Assembly (NCBI RefSeq): GCF_900112955.1
Contig: NZ_FONP01000001.1
Span: forward strand, 124,001-188,000
Reading direction: 5' to 3'
DNA length: 64,000 bases
Origin: Peptostreptococcus sp. D1
GTDB taxonomy: Bacteria; Bacillota; Clostridia; Peptostreptococcales; Peptostreptococcaceae
Under the pieces are notes generated by a model that saw only the letters and a program-made list of their open reading frames with translations, made no database searches and was not told the origin of the DNA. Positions within the stretch are counted from its first letter, which is position 1, and every line of letters starts with the position of its first letter. The position numbers were made by a program, and so were the translations under genes. Shown one piece after another: positions 55,915 to 64,000 of this stretch.

Positions 55915-56178
55915 TTATTTTTCTCCAAAACCGTTTTCCACTAATTGTACCATTTCATTTAGTGCCAACTCTTCGTCTTCTCCATGTGTTTCTATTACTA
56001 TCTCAGTTCCCTTAGCCAAACCAAGCTTCATTATTCCCATAATAGATTTAGCATTGACCTTTTCACCATCGTAAACAAGCTCAACACTTGATTTGAATTC
56101 TGACGCTTTCTTTACAAATAAACTAGCTGGTCTCGCATGTAGACCTGTCTCATTAATAATTGTTACCTTTTTTTCCAT
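55915..56178 (-). CDS. ptsH: phosphocarrier protein HPr
   Basis: An 87-residue PTS carrier. Active His in GLHARPAS (residue 15) and regulatory Ser in NAKSIMGIMKLG (about residue 46), so it can serve both sugar uptake and catabolite control by HPr kinase. ATG at 56178 after GGAGGTTATT; the frame extends 4 codons to a GTG. Upstream of ptsI. Confidence 0.95.
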   Translation of the reverse strand: MEKKVTIINETGLHARPASLFVKKASEFKSSVELVYDGEKVNAKSIMGIMKLGLAKGTEIVIETHGEDEELALNEMVQLVENGFGEK

Positions 56179-56403
56179 AATAACCTCCACTTTTAAAATA
56201 ATCGATTATACAACTCTATTGTATAACACTTATCTATTTATATACAAGCCAATTGTATAATAATTAACTAAATTAAACCATTTATTGCTATTGAAGCGCA
56301 ATATATTTATTTCATCAATACTGCGTATCAATAAAATCTTACATATATTTTACCCCATTTTTAAGTAAAATACTACATATATTATTTTATTTTTTATATT
56401 TTT

Positions 56404-58146
56404 TTACAAACAAGAAAAAATCAATGCATCAATCCGCTCTTGCAAATGCTTTTTTTCATTTTCATCACTAGTACTCAAGATTTTTTTTGACAATTTTTCT
56501 ATATCTCCATAATTTTCGTCGATAAATATACAGGCTCTATTTAATGAATATGGGTAGTACTCTACAATACCCTTTCCCATTTTTTTCAAAAAGGACCTTA
56601 GATATATTTCATAAACCTCTGAATTGAGCAGTCCCAATATGTATTCATAGGAAATTTCACCTTCAAGCTCTTTCTTTATCGTCATAGAGTAAACATCAGC
56701 ACTAAAATAAATATTATCATTGTCCAATGCAAATCTATTGTCTCTGCTTTTGAACGGAAAAATAATTTTACTTTTGCAAAATAATTCCTTATTTCTTCCC
56801 CACTGAAGATCAAACCATCTTCTAGCTCCAAGCCTTACTTCCCTGCGATTAAGTAATCTTTCTTTGAAGATTTCCAGCTTTTTAAGGTATTTCTCATCAA
56901 TTTCATCCGCCTGCAAATCATTGCTATATACAAGAACCAGCTCAGAATTTTCCACTCCATATTTTTTTATATGCTTCGACTTTATCCAACTCTTTTTCAC
57001 ATCAACATCCAAATTTTTTATCACTTCAGAACTCGACTCGAAAATAAATGCACTATCACAGCCTGTTATTATTCCCTGATGAAAATCCACAATATCTCCT
57101 AGCTTATAATGTTCTTTTTGTGACAATTTTGTTGAAATCTCCATCTCCCGTTCATTTAATATACACCAGTTGTCCTCGCTCATCATAAGGAATCCACGCT
57201 CTCTTTTTATTCTACCATCTACACTTGAAATCGAAAGTATCTCAATAAGAATATCGGAAAACGCATTGTCTTCAAGCGAATCAGAAACTTTTTCAAATGT
57301 AATAATACAGCTCGATGTTCCAACATTGCTTGAAAACGCATCTGGATCTCTCAAATCAACTATTGAAATTATCTTTATATGATTTCTCAAATATTTTCTA
57401 AGGTACTTACCTGATTCTGCTTCAAAAAAATACCTTGGAACAATATATGTGCATATTCCGCCTATCTTCAGCAAATCCACTGCAGCTTTAAAAAAGCAAT
57501 AATATAAATCGGACTTATCCTTATATACATCAGCATAATTTTCTCGAAGAAGCTTTGAGTAATCGTTTGAAATCTCCTTACTACCAACATAAGGTGGATT
57601 TCCTATCAAAAGGTCAAACCTTGATTCAAATATATTCCCTTCTCTGTAGAATAAAGCATCACCCTCTATAATATTATGTGAAAAATCAACCTTTGAGAAA
57701 TTTACAAGCTCTTCATATTTCTTACTGAAAATATCTCTAGAAAAGTCAACTGATTCTCTATCCTTTTCAATTGCAAACACATTATCCTTTATGTTTATCA
57801 ATATATCCTCAATGCTAAGCTCTCTACCATAAGAGAAATACTCATTTATCGATTTATTTACTTTTAATCTATTGTCATCAAGCTCCTCAAGCCAATTTTT
57901 TCTAAAATTTAGAAATCTATCAATTACCTCAAAATAGAAAAAACCACTACCAGATGCAATATCAAGTATTTTTAAATAAATCAAATCCTTTTCTTTGTAA
58001 ATTTTTTTATTTCTGATAATAGTATCAAATGTAATATCTATCATAAAATTTACAATATCAGAAGAAGTATAATATATCCCCTCAGCCTTACATTTTTTTT
58101 TGGATAAACTATCCCAAAATTTCTGTCCTGATTTGTAATGATCCAC
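56404..58146 (-). CDS. solitary N6-adenine DNA methyltransferase (TaqI/Eco57I type)
   Basis: A 580-residue methylase. The AdoMet motif I lies in ILDIASGSGFFYFEV (about residue 51), the N-terminal AEGIYYTSSDIVNFMIDI is typical of N6_Mtase families, and the catalytic motif IV is LLIGNPPYVGSKE at about residue 181. The C-terminal about 230 residues form a TaqI-like target-recognition domain. No nuclease motif is visible inside and no restriction gene is adjacent, so it is likely an orphan or a BREX/Class 1 DISARM-like relative; neighbours do not support a full defence system. GTG start after GAGGTAAATAC. Confidence 0.85.
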   Translation of the reverse strand: MDHYKSGQKFWDSLSKKKCKAEGIYYTSSDIVNFMIDITFDTIIRNKKIYKEKDLIYLKILDIASGSGFFYFEVIDRFLNFRKNWLEELDDNRLKVNKSINEYFSYGRELSIEDILINIKDNVFAIEKDRESVDFSRDIFSKKYEELVNFSKVDFSHNIIEGDALFYREGNIFESRFDLLIGNPPYVGSKEISNDYSKLLRENYADVYKDKSDLYYCFFKAAVDLLKIGGICTYIVPRYFFEAESGKYLRKYLRNHIKIISIVDLRDPDAFSSNVGTSSCIITFEKVSDSLEDNAFSDILIEILSISSVDGRIKRERGFLMMSEDNWCILNEREMEISTKLSQKEHYKLGDIVDFHQGIITGCDSAFIFESSSEVIKNLDVDVKKSWIKSKHIKKYGVENSELVLVYSNDLQADEIDEKYLKKLEIFKERLLNRREVRLGARRWFDLQWGRNKELFCKSKIIFPFKSRDNRFALDNDNIYFSADVYSMTIKKELEGEISYEYILGLLNSEVYEIYLRSFLKKMGKGIVEYYPYSLNRACIFIDENYGDIEKLSKKILSTSDENEKKHLQERIDALIFSCL

Positions 58147-58198
58147 GTATTTACCTCATCTACAATTAATGTCTATATTACAAGCTTTTACACAAAAT

Positions 58199-59191
58199 TT
58201 ATCTATAATTAATTCTGTCTGCCTTTATCTCTTTTCTGTTAGTGTCGATAAAGCTCAATATACCAGTGCTAATTCCATCTGCCAAATCTTTTAATTTTTC
58301 CTTATCCTCCAAAATTGCTGAATCTGATTTATTTGTAATAAACCCAGCATGAATAATCACTGATGGCATTTCAGCGTATTTAAGAATATCATAGCTTTGA
58401 TTTACCACACCACGATCTCTCAATTTAACAAATGAAATTGTAGTTTCTTGAATTTTGATTGCCAATTTCTTTGAAAGTTCTTCTCTCTTTTCTACTTTTG
58501 ATTCATCTGCTATGGTTATTGTTTTCTTTGTCATATCAGAACTGGAGCTATCATCCTTTTTTTCTTCACTTGCATCTGAAACTATAGACGGCTTCTCCTT
58601 TGGATCTGTATAGTATGTGTCAATCCCATTCGCATCATCTCCATTAGCCTGAGCATTCAACCTAATAGAAACAATAATATCCATATTATTATTTTTTGCC
58701 ATTTTAGCTCTTTCCTTGACAGACATATCTTCATCATACTCTCTTGAAAGAATTACATTAACATCTTTGTATTTTGATAGATTTGTACTTACTAATCTGG
58801 CAATATCCAAATTAATATCTTTTTCTGAAAGCTTTAATTTTTTTGTCGACAGCCCTTCGTTATTTCCACCCTTTGCAGGATCTATCATTATGTTAATAAC
58901 ATTATCCTTTTGCTTTTGAATTTCCTCAGCATTCAATTTCTTAACTGTTTTCGTACTGTTATCACTTCTAAATTTACCAATAAAGCCTGATGTAACCTTG
59001 TATAGGCAAAAAATCAGAACAAAAACCATCAAAACCAAAAAAAACAGTTTTTTTAGGTTTAATCTTCTTGAAGCTTTACTCTTTCTATTCATATGATTGC
59101 TACTAGAATTTCTTTTACTATTTCTAATAGAATTGTTCTTTTTTCTACCACCTCGCTTGGTGTTTCTTACATTATAGGTATTTTTCGCCAT
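58199..59191 (-). CDS. amidase_3-like protein lacking zinc ligands
   Basis: A 330-residue membrane-anchored protein: a basic Asn/Arg/Ser-rich cytoplasmic tail, one helix (about residues 48-66), then an N-acetylmuramoyl-L-alanine amidase-type domain from about residue 95. Family landmarks are present but altered: the GHGG motif reads IDPAKGG, the S-I-H motif reads VSIRLNAQ, and the final Glu-bearing strand reads VIIHAGFITNKSD. Only the EKD glutamate (about residue 119) is kept. It probably cannot hold zinc, so it may bind peptidoglycan or regulate another amidase. ATG after GTGGTGATATT. Confidence 0.82.
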   Translation of the reverse strand: MAKNTYNVRNTKRGGRKKNNSIRNSKRNSSSNHMNRKSKASRRLNLKKLFFLVLMVFVLIFCLYKVTSGFIGKFRSDNSTKTVKKLNAEEIQKQKDNVINIMIDPAKGGNNEGLSTKKLKLSEKDINLDIARLVSTNLSKYKDVNVILSREYDEDMSVKERAKMAKNNNMDIIVSIRLNAQANGDDANGIDTYYTDPKEKPSIVSDASEEKKDDSSSSDMTKKTITIADESKVEKREELSKKLAIKIQETTISFVKLRDRGVVNQSYDILKYAEMPSVIIHAGFITNKSDSAILEDKEKLKDLADGISTGILSFIDTNRKEIKADRINYR

Positions 59192-59230
59192 AATATCACC
59201 ACTTAATCATTTTACTCGCACCAATAAAAA

Positions 59231-60019
59231 TCATTCAATACCAAAAAATTCTTTTAATACAGTAATTACACCATATTCATTGTTCGAAGGAGCTGTATAT
59301 CTGCTTATTTGCTTTATTTCATCAACTGCATTCTCCATGGCGTAACTATAATAAACCTGATTTAACATATCAAAATCATTCATCTGATCGCCAAATGCCA
59401 TACATTCTTCTTTTGGTATACCCAGAATTTCCTGAGCTCTCTTTAAAGCAACACCTTTACTTGAGCCCTTTGGTACTATATCTAACCATTCAAATCCTGA
59501 TGTACATATTGTAGCCACATCTGAAAATTTATCCTGAAGCTGTTTAAAATCACTGTCGTATCCGTTTTCAGAGTATACGGAAATCTTCACAGGAGGCTCA
59601 TCTATTTCAAAGAAATCCTTTACAATGGCATGTTTTGGTAAATATAGCTTCGCATTTCTAATTGACAACTCGTCATCTGAATCTATATAGGAATACTCTA
59701 CTCCACAATACACAGTTTTTTTATCCGGCATACTTTTTAAAGTATTTAATATTTGTTTTGAAAGATCTTCTTCAAACATCGAAATACAATAGGTTGTTCC
59801 CTCTATATCTATCACAGTTCCATTATCAGAAATGAATACAATCCCTTCCTCATATCCAGCAAATTCATCTTTTATACTTGCCATCTGCCTTCCACTTGCA
59901 ACACAAAATGTAACTCCTCTATCCTTTAAAGCATTCAAAACTTTTCCAAATTCTGGAGATTTTTTCTTATTATCATCCAAGAAAGTTCCATCCATGTCAA
60001 CTGCAACTAATCTAACCAT
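59231..60019 (-). CDS. Cof-type HAD-superfamily phosphatase
   Basis: A 262-residue HAD hydrolase. Motif I AVDMDGTFLDDNK, motif II CVASGRQ, the C2 cap in the middle, motif III lysine in SSKGVALKRA, motif IV FGDQMNDFDML. Distinct from the HAD enzyme at 11.7 kb. ATG at 60019 after GGAGGTAATTG; substrate not predictable. Divergent from the first LCP gene. Confidence 0.88.
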   Translation of the reverse strand: MVRLVAVDMDGTFLDDNKKKSPEFGKVLNALKDRGVTFCVASGRQMASIKDEFAGYEEGIVFISDNGTVIDIEGTTYCISMFEEDLSKQILNTLKSMPDKKTVYCGVEYSYIDSDDELSIRNAKLYLPKHAIVKDFFEIDEPPVKISVYSENGYDSDFKQLQDKFSDVATICTSGFEWLDIVPKGSSKGVALKRAQEILGIPKEECMAFGDQMNDFDMLNQVYYSYAMENAVDEIKQISRYTAPSNNEYGVITVLKEFFGIE

Positions 60020-60117
60020 CAATTACCTCCTTAATTCTTTTTCATCTAATATTATACCATACTTGTAAACACTAGATAAAATTATTCATCTTAAATCATA
60101 AAATTTTAATATTTCTA

Positions 60118-60146
60118 TTTACTTGATGAAAAATATAAACTATAAT
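60118..60146 (+). promoter_or_regulatory. promoter of the first LCP gene
   Basis: -35 TTTACT (60118-60123), spacer 17, -10 TATAAT (60141-60146), 35 bases before the ATG at 60182. Confidence 0.6.
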
Positions 60147-60181
60147 ATTGTAGTGACTTTTACAGAAAAGAGGGTGATAAA

Positions 60182-61234
60182 ATGTCTTGGCTAAAAAAAT
60201 TCGTAATTATTTTAGCTATATTAGTTGTAATAATACCTATAGCATTTGCTGGTATTATTTATTCAAAACTAAAGACAATGCAGGTAAATGGCGATTTTTC
60301 AATACTGGCAAATAACGACTATAAATATGATAATAGCATTACAAACATTCTTCTTATAGGCTCTGATGCCAGACCTGGAGAAACCATATCTAGATCGGAC
60401 TCCATGATGATTTTGACAGTCGATGGAAAGCATAAATCATTAAAATTGACCTCTCTAGGAAGAGATGTTTATGTTAGTATTCCAAATCATGGTTATGAAA
60501 AACTCACACATGCATACGCATATGGTGAAGAAAAATTGCTGATTGAAACTATTGAAAATAATTTTAAGCTTGATATACAAAATTATGCGAAAGTGGATTT
60601 TTACACGTTCATCGATATAGTAGATGCTCTTGGTGGAGTTGAAATCGACATCCAGCCAAGTGAAATTAATGAAATGAATAAGTTTATCAAGGAAGCCTAT
60701 TCATGGGATAAAAAGAAAAATAAAAATAAGATTGAGTATATTACAAAATCTGGAAAACAACATTTGAAAGGATACCAAGCTCTTACATATGCAAGAATTA
60801 GAAAAAATGATGGAACAATGCAAAGAGATAATAGACAGAGAGTTCTAATTGAGGCAATTCTTAAGAAAGTCGAATCCACATCCTTTACAAAGTATCCAGA
60901 GCTTCTTGATGCTGTTATGCCATATGTAAAAACAAATATGAGTCCATCAGATATAATGCTTCTAGGAAAAGAGGTTTTGTCTATAGGAAATTTCCATATC
61001 AATACTATGCAATTTCCACTTCATCCAGAGAACGAAATCAGATTACCTGAATCTGGATATGTAATACCATTTGAACAATATGAAGTTAAATTTTTACATG
61101 ACTTTATTTTCAACAACAAGAATCTTGACAAACAAAAACTCCTTGATGCTGATGAAAATTGGAAAGCATCTGGTAAAAAATCTCAGTATCCTGAAAACAG
61201 CGAATATATGAGATATAAATCATATGGATATTAG
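60182..61234 (+). CDS. LytR-CpsA-Psr (LCP) family ligase 1
   Basis: A 350-residue membrane-anchored LCP protein. One N-terminal helix (residues 7-27), then the LCP domain: ILLIGSDARPGETISRSDSMMILTVD, LTSLGRDVYVSIPNHGYEKLTHAYAYG and QALTYARIRKNDGTMQRDNRQRVLI carry the Asp/Arg residues that bind pyrophosphate and Mg. LCP enzymes transfer teichoic acid or polysaccharide from lipid carrier to peptidoglycan outside the membrane. ATG after GAGGGTGATAAA. Followed by a terminator and a paralogue. Confidence 0.94.
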   Translation: MSWLKKFVIILAILVVIIPIAFAGIIYSKLKTMQVNGDFSILANNDYKYDNSITNILLIGSDARPGETISRSDSMMILTVDGKHKSLKLTSLGRDVYVSIPNHGYEKLTHAYAYGEEKLLIETIENNFKLDIQNYAKVDFYTFIDIVDALGGVEIDIQPSEINEMNKFIKEAYSWDKKKNKNKIEYITKSGKQHLKGYQALTYARIRKNDGTMQRDNRQRVLIEAILKKVESTSFTKYPELLDAVMPYVKTNMSPSDIMLLGKEVLSIGNFHINTMQFPLHPENEIRLPESGYVIPFEQYEVKFLHDFIFNNKNLDKQKLLDADENWKASGKKSQYPENSEYMRYKSYGY

Positions 61235-61318
61235 AATAATATATGGATATTAAGATAACACACAAATCTAAAATATTATCGGTAATATAAGCTCATATCT
61301 CTATAAAATAACGAAAAC

Positions 61319-61364
61319 AAAATTGTAAGATTTTTTCGCTACGAATAAATCTTACAATTTTTTT
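61319..61364 (+). terminator. terminator of the first LCP gene
   Basis: Stem AATTGTAAGATTT/AAATCTTACAATT followed by poly-T, about 85 bases after the stop. Confidence 0.85.
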
Positions 61365-61461
61365 ATGATTTTATCAATATTAACAAATTCTTAAAAATCG
61401 TCGTCAGTTATGCCTAATTTAATATTACTGGTATAGAATTAAACTAGAGAGGTGCAATTTT

Positions 61462-62439
61462 ATGAAAAGACTAAAACAATTAATGATAATATTACTTCTG
61501 GTTTTACTAGCAACACCCTTGGCCATATTTGGTCTATCAGTTTCATATTTAAGTAAAATAAACTCAAGCAACATCGACACAGGCTCTTTGGAAAAGCATT
61601 CATATGCCCATAAAGATGGAATAAAAAATATACTTATTTTAGGATCTGATGCTAGACCTGGAGAAAATGCTTCAAGAACAGATTCTATGATGATACTGAC
61701 AATAGACAATGTAAATGACAGTCTCAAGATAACATCACTAGCTAGAGATGCGTTTGTAAACATTCCTGGCTATGGCTATTCAAAGTTGACTCATGCATAC
61801 GCTTATGGCAAGGAAAAACTTTTAATTGACACCATTGAATCTAATTTCGAGATAGATTTAGATGATGTTGTATTAATCAACTTCCAATCATTTATATCAA
61901 TCATTGATGCCATAGGTGGTGTAACCGTTAACGTAACCGAGGATGAAATGACAGAGATGAATAAATTCATACCTGAAACCTATAAATGGAGTGAAAATCC
62001 AGATAAGGGGGAAATGACATTGATAACAAGGGTAGGCTCACAAAAATTAAATGGATACCAAGCACTTTCCTTTGCTAGAATAAGAAAAAATGACAGTGCA
62101 TTTGGTAGAGATAACAGACAGAGAATGATTGTTTCCAATCTGCTAAAGGAAATTAAAAATACGTCGAAGCTAAAATACCCATTTTTGATAAAGGCAGCAG
62201 CACCTTATATCAGCACAAATATGAGTACAACAAAGATGATAAAGTATAGTATTGATGTGTTAAGAATAGGTACTGGCTCAATTAAACAAATGGAGTTTCC
62301 AATTGTATCATCAGAAAAATATTCAACTGGCGGAATTTATGGAAGCTACGGATGGGTACTTAGATTTGAGCCAGAATCAATAAAGATACTTAAAAGCTTT
62401 ATCTTTAATGATGTACAATTCGATGAATCCAAAAACTAA
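61462..62439 (+). CDS. LytR-CpsA-Psr (LCP) family ligase 2
   Basis: A 325-residue paralogue of the preceding gene with its own ribosome binding site (AGAGGTGCAATTTT). N-terminal helix, then ILILGSDARPGENASRTDSMMILTID, ITSLARDAFVNIPGYGYSKLTHAYAYG and QALSFARIRKNDSAFGRDNRQRM. All pyrophosphate-binding residues are kept. It lacks the C-terminal extension of copy 1. Separated from it by a terminator, so the two can be controlled independently. Confidence 0.94.
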   Translation: MKRLKQLMIILLLVLLATPLAIFGLSVSYLSKINSSNIDTGSLEKHSYAHKDGIKNILILGSDARPGENASRTDSMMILTIDNVNDSLKITSLARDAFVNIPGYGYSKLTHAYAYGKEKLLIDTIESNFEIDLDDVVLINFQSFISIIDAIGGVTVNVTEDEMTEMNKFIPETYKWSENPDKGEMTLITRVGSQKLNGYQALSFARIRKNDSAFGRDNRQRMIVSNLLKEIKNTSKLKYPFLIKAAAPYISTNMSTTKMIKYSIDVLRIGTGSIKQMEFPIVSSEKYSTGGIYGSYGWVLRFEPESIKILKSFIFNDVQFDESKN

Positions 62440-62536
62440 AAACCCCAGTATTTAAATGTAGATTTCATACACTCTAAATCACAAAATACTTTTCTGCTCT
62501 CTAACACAAGGCAAATAAAACATAAATAAAAAACAT

Positions 62537-62586
62537 TTAAAAAGCTTGCAGCATCCATCTAAACAGATAGATATGCAAGCTTTTTA
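62537..62586. terminator. bidirectional terminator
   Basis: Stem AAAAGCTTGCA/TGCAAGCTTTT with T-runs on both strands, between the rightward LCP gene and the leftward symporter. Confidence 0.8.
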
Positions 62587-62616
62587 TTTGAAAACTAATA
62601 AACTTAGTAGAAGATT

Positions 62617-63963
62617 TTAAATTATTTTTTTAGATTCTGCACTGTTCATAGCATCCTTTACCTTTTTAGATAAGTATACCAAACCTATAACATTCGGTAT
62701 AACCATTATCGCATTGAACATATCTGCTAGCTCCCATACTAAATCGACCTGTAGAGCTGTACCCAATATGATAAATACCAAAACGATTACTCTAAAAGGC
62801 ATAAGTGACTTCTCACCAAACAAATATGTCACATTTGCTTCAGCAAAGAAATACCAGCCTATTATAGTTGAGAATGCAAAGAATAGCAATGCAACTGCAA
62901 CAAATATCAATCCAAATGATCCAAAGCCAGCCTCAAATGCCTTTTGAGTTACCGTAATTCCCTTTTCTCCTATTCTATCTGCTCCAGTGGCAATTATTAC
63001 CAATGCAGTGATATTCAAAACTATAAATGTATCAATAAACACACCAACTATGGCAACTAATCCCTGTTGAGTAGGATCGTCAACCTTGGCAACAGCATGA
63101 GCATGTGGAGTAGAGCCCATACCTGCTTCATTAGAGAATAATCCTCTAGCAACACCATATCTAATAGCATCCTTTACTGCTACACCGGCTGCACCACCAA
63201 GAACTGCAGAAGGGTTAAATGCACCAACAAATATCATTCTAATCGCATCAACTGTCTTTCCACCCATAACAATTAATATTATAACACCACCAATAATATA
63301 AAATGCCGCCATTACAGGAACTAGCTTTTCAGTAAATGATGCAATTCTTCCAATACCACCAATGAAAATAAATCCCGAAATAACAGCTAAAACAATTCCT
63401 ACAATTAGTGGGTTAATATTGAAAGCTGATTTGAAAGCCGAACCTATGGAATTGGCTTGTACCATGTTACCTATAAACCCAAGTGCAATTATTATCGATA
63501 CTGCAAAAAGTGTTGATAAAAATTTACTCTTCACACCATATCTCAAATAATATGCCGGACCACCAGTAACCTGTCCATTTACATCTTTTTTAAATAACTG
63601 AGCAAGAACTGCTTCAGCAAAAATAGTTGCCATTCCAAAAAACGCACTCAACCACATCCAGAAAATTGCACCTGGTCCACCTGACACAATTGCAGTTGCA
63701 GCACCAGCAAGATTACCAGTACCAACCTGAGCTGCTATAGCAGTTGCAAGTGATTGAAAAGAGGTCATACCATCCTTACCAGCTTTTTCACCTTTTAGAG
63801 AAAAACCTCCAAATGCCTGTTTGAAAGCCTTACCAAATTTTCTTACCTGTATTCCTCTCAGATTAATTGTAAAGAAAATACCACAACCTACAAGTAAAAA
63901 AAGTAAAACCTTTCCCCATAAAATACCATTTATGGCTTTGACTAATTCTAATAGTCCTTCCAT
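62617..63963 (-). CDS. alanine/glycine:cation (AGCS) symporter
   Basis: A 448-residue transporter with about ten helices. Signature blocks are TAIAAQVGTGNLAGAATAIVSGGPGAIFWMW (about residue 72), GGPAYYLRYGVKS and RYGVARGLFSNEAGMGSTPHAHA, which bind amino acid and sodium. Imports alanine or glycine with Na+ or H+. ATG at 63963 after GGGGGGTGTTTTTCT; only 37 bases of upstream sequence lie in the window, so its regulation cannot be read. Confidence 0.94.
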   Translation of the reverse strand: MEGLLELVKAINGILWGKVLLFLLVGCGIFFTINLRGIQVRKFGKAFKQAFGGFSLKGEKAGKDGMTSFQSLATAIAAQVGTGNLAGAATAIVSGGPGAIFWMWLSAFFGMATIFAEAVLAQLFKKDVNGQVTGGPAYYLRYGVKSKFLSTLFAVSIIIALGFIGNMVQANSIGSAFKSAFNINPLIVGIVLAVISGFIFIGGIGRIASFTEKLVPVMAAFYIIGGVIILIVMGGKTVDAIRMIFVGAFNPSAVLGGAAGVAVKDAIRYGVARGLFSNEAGMGSTPHAHAVAKVDDPTQQGLVAIVGVFIDTFIVLNITALVIIATGADRIGEKGITVTQKAFEAGFGSFGLIFVAVALLFFAFSTIIGWYFFAEANVTYLFGEKSLMPFRVIVLVFIILGTALQVDLVWELADMFNAIMVIPNVIGLVYLSKKVKDAMNSAESKKII

Positions 63964-64000
63964 AGAAAAACACCCCCCAAGGTAATATGATTTTTATATT

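Noticed and set aside
56404-59191. Methylase plus amidase-like gene as a defence island
   Set aside because: No nuclease, helicase or other defence gene lies nearby, and the amidase-like protein has a wall-type architecture.
1-64000. CRISPR array, tRNA or rRNA genes
   Set aside because: No regularly spaced repeats and no tRNA/rRNA-like conserved segments were seen on either strand; only RNase P RNA was recognised.

Overview
The window is chromosomal DNA from a low-GC Gram-positive anaerobe of the class Clostridia. Pointers are the AT-rich composition, strong AGGAGG-type ribosome binding sites with frequent TTG/GTG starts, type-2 cell-wall-binding repeat (CWB2) proteins, a SCIFF-type radical SAM maturase, and the order recJ-apt-rel-dtd-MBL-hemZ-hisS-aspS. 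A Peptostreptococcaceae-like organism is my best guess (inference, moderate confidence).

Layout. 1-2.3 kb: an LRR protein and a YfmF/YfmH M16 peptidase pair, the latter cut by the window edge. 2.5-4.7 kb: a genomic scar made of an ISL3 relic, a frameshifted CWB2 gene, an intact 63-aa two-helix membrane protein and two decayed regulators. 4.8-8.5 kb: a MacB/FtsX-type ABC transporter with a YdjY-domain lipoprotein, a small membrane protein and a divergent DUF4418-like protein. 8.6-14.1 kb: TVP38 family protein, an orphan gene behind an AT-rich repeated leader, flavoprotein, HAD phosphatase, hpt and asnA. 14.2-22.9 kb: two DUF3798-like lipoproteins, then an apparent operon of a giant SPOR-domain membrane protein, a 662-aa unknown, a 70-aa unknown and galE. 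23.2-28.0 kb: RNase P RNA and the potABCD polyamine importer with its cupin regulator. 28.4-31.6 kb: an intact CWB2 protein and a split threonine/serine exporter. 31.7-35.85 kb: an accessory island with a broken ISL3 element, a secreted cationic protein, a 61-aa two-helix membrane protein, a small HTH regulator, a divergent XRE regulator and gene remnants. 35.9-51.9 kb: core genes (pta, rseC-like, aspS, hisS, hemZ, MBL, dtd, rel, apt, recJ, UbiB kinase, SCIFF maturase). 52-64 kb: lipoprotein, unknown gene, ptsHI, orphan adenine methylase, a zinc-ligand-less amidase homologue, HAD phosphatase, tandem LCP proteins and an alanine/glycine symporter.

The most interesting signal is that the scar at 4.06-4.70 kb is a decayed second copy of the island at 33.3-35.1 kb. 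In the scar the secreted-protein gene is gone and both regulators are broken, yet the two-helix membrane protein stays open and about 74% identical. That pattern fits an immunity gene retained after loss of its toxin, so 33.28-34.44 kb is a candidate undescribed bacteriocin/immunity-type locus with its own leader peptide, regulator and operators. Other points of note are the Cys/His/Met-rich DUF4418-ABC-YdjY cluster, the pseudo-amidase, the SPOR operon, and the SCIFF maturase without an adjacent SCIFF peptide.
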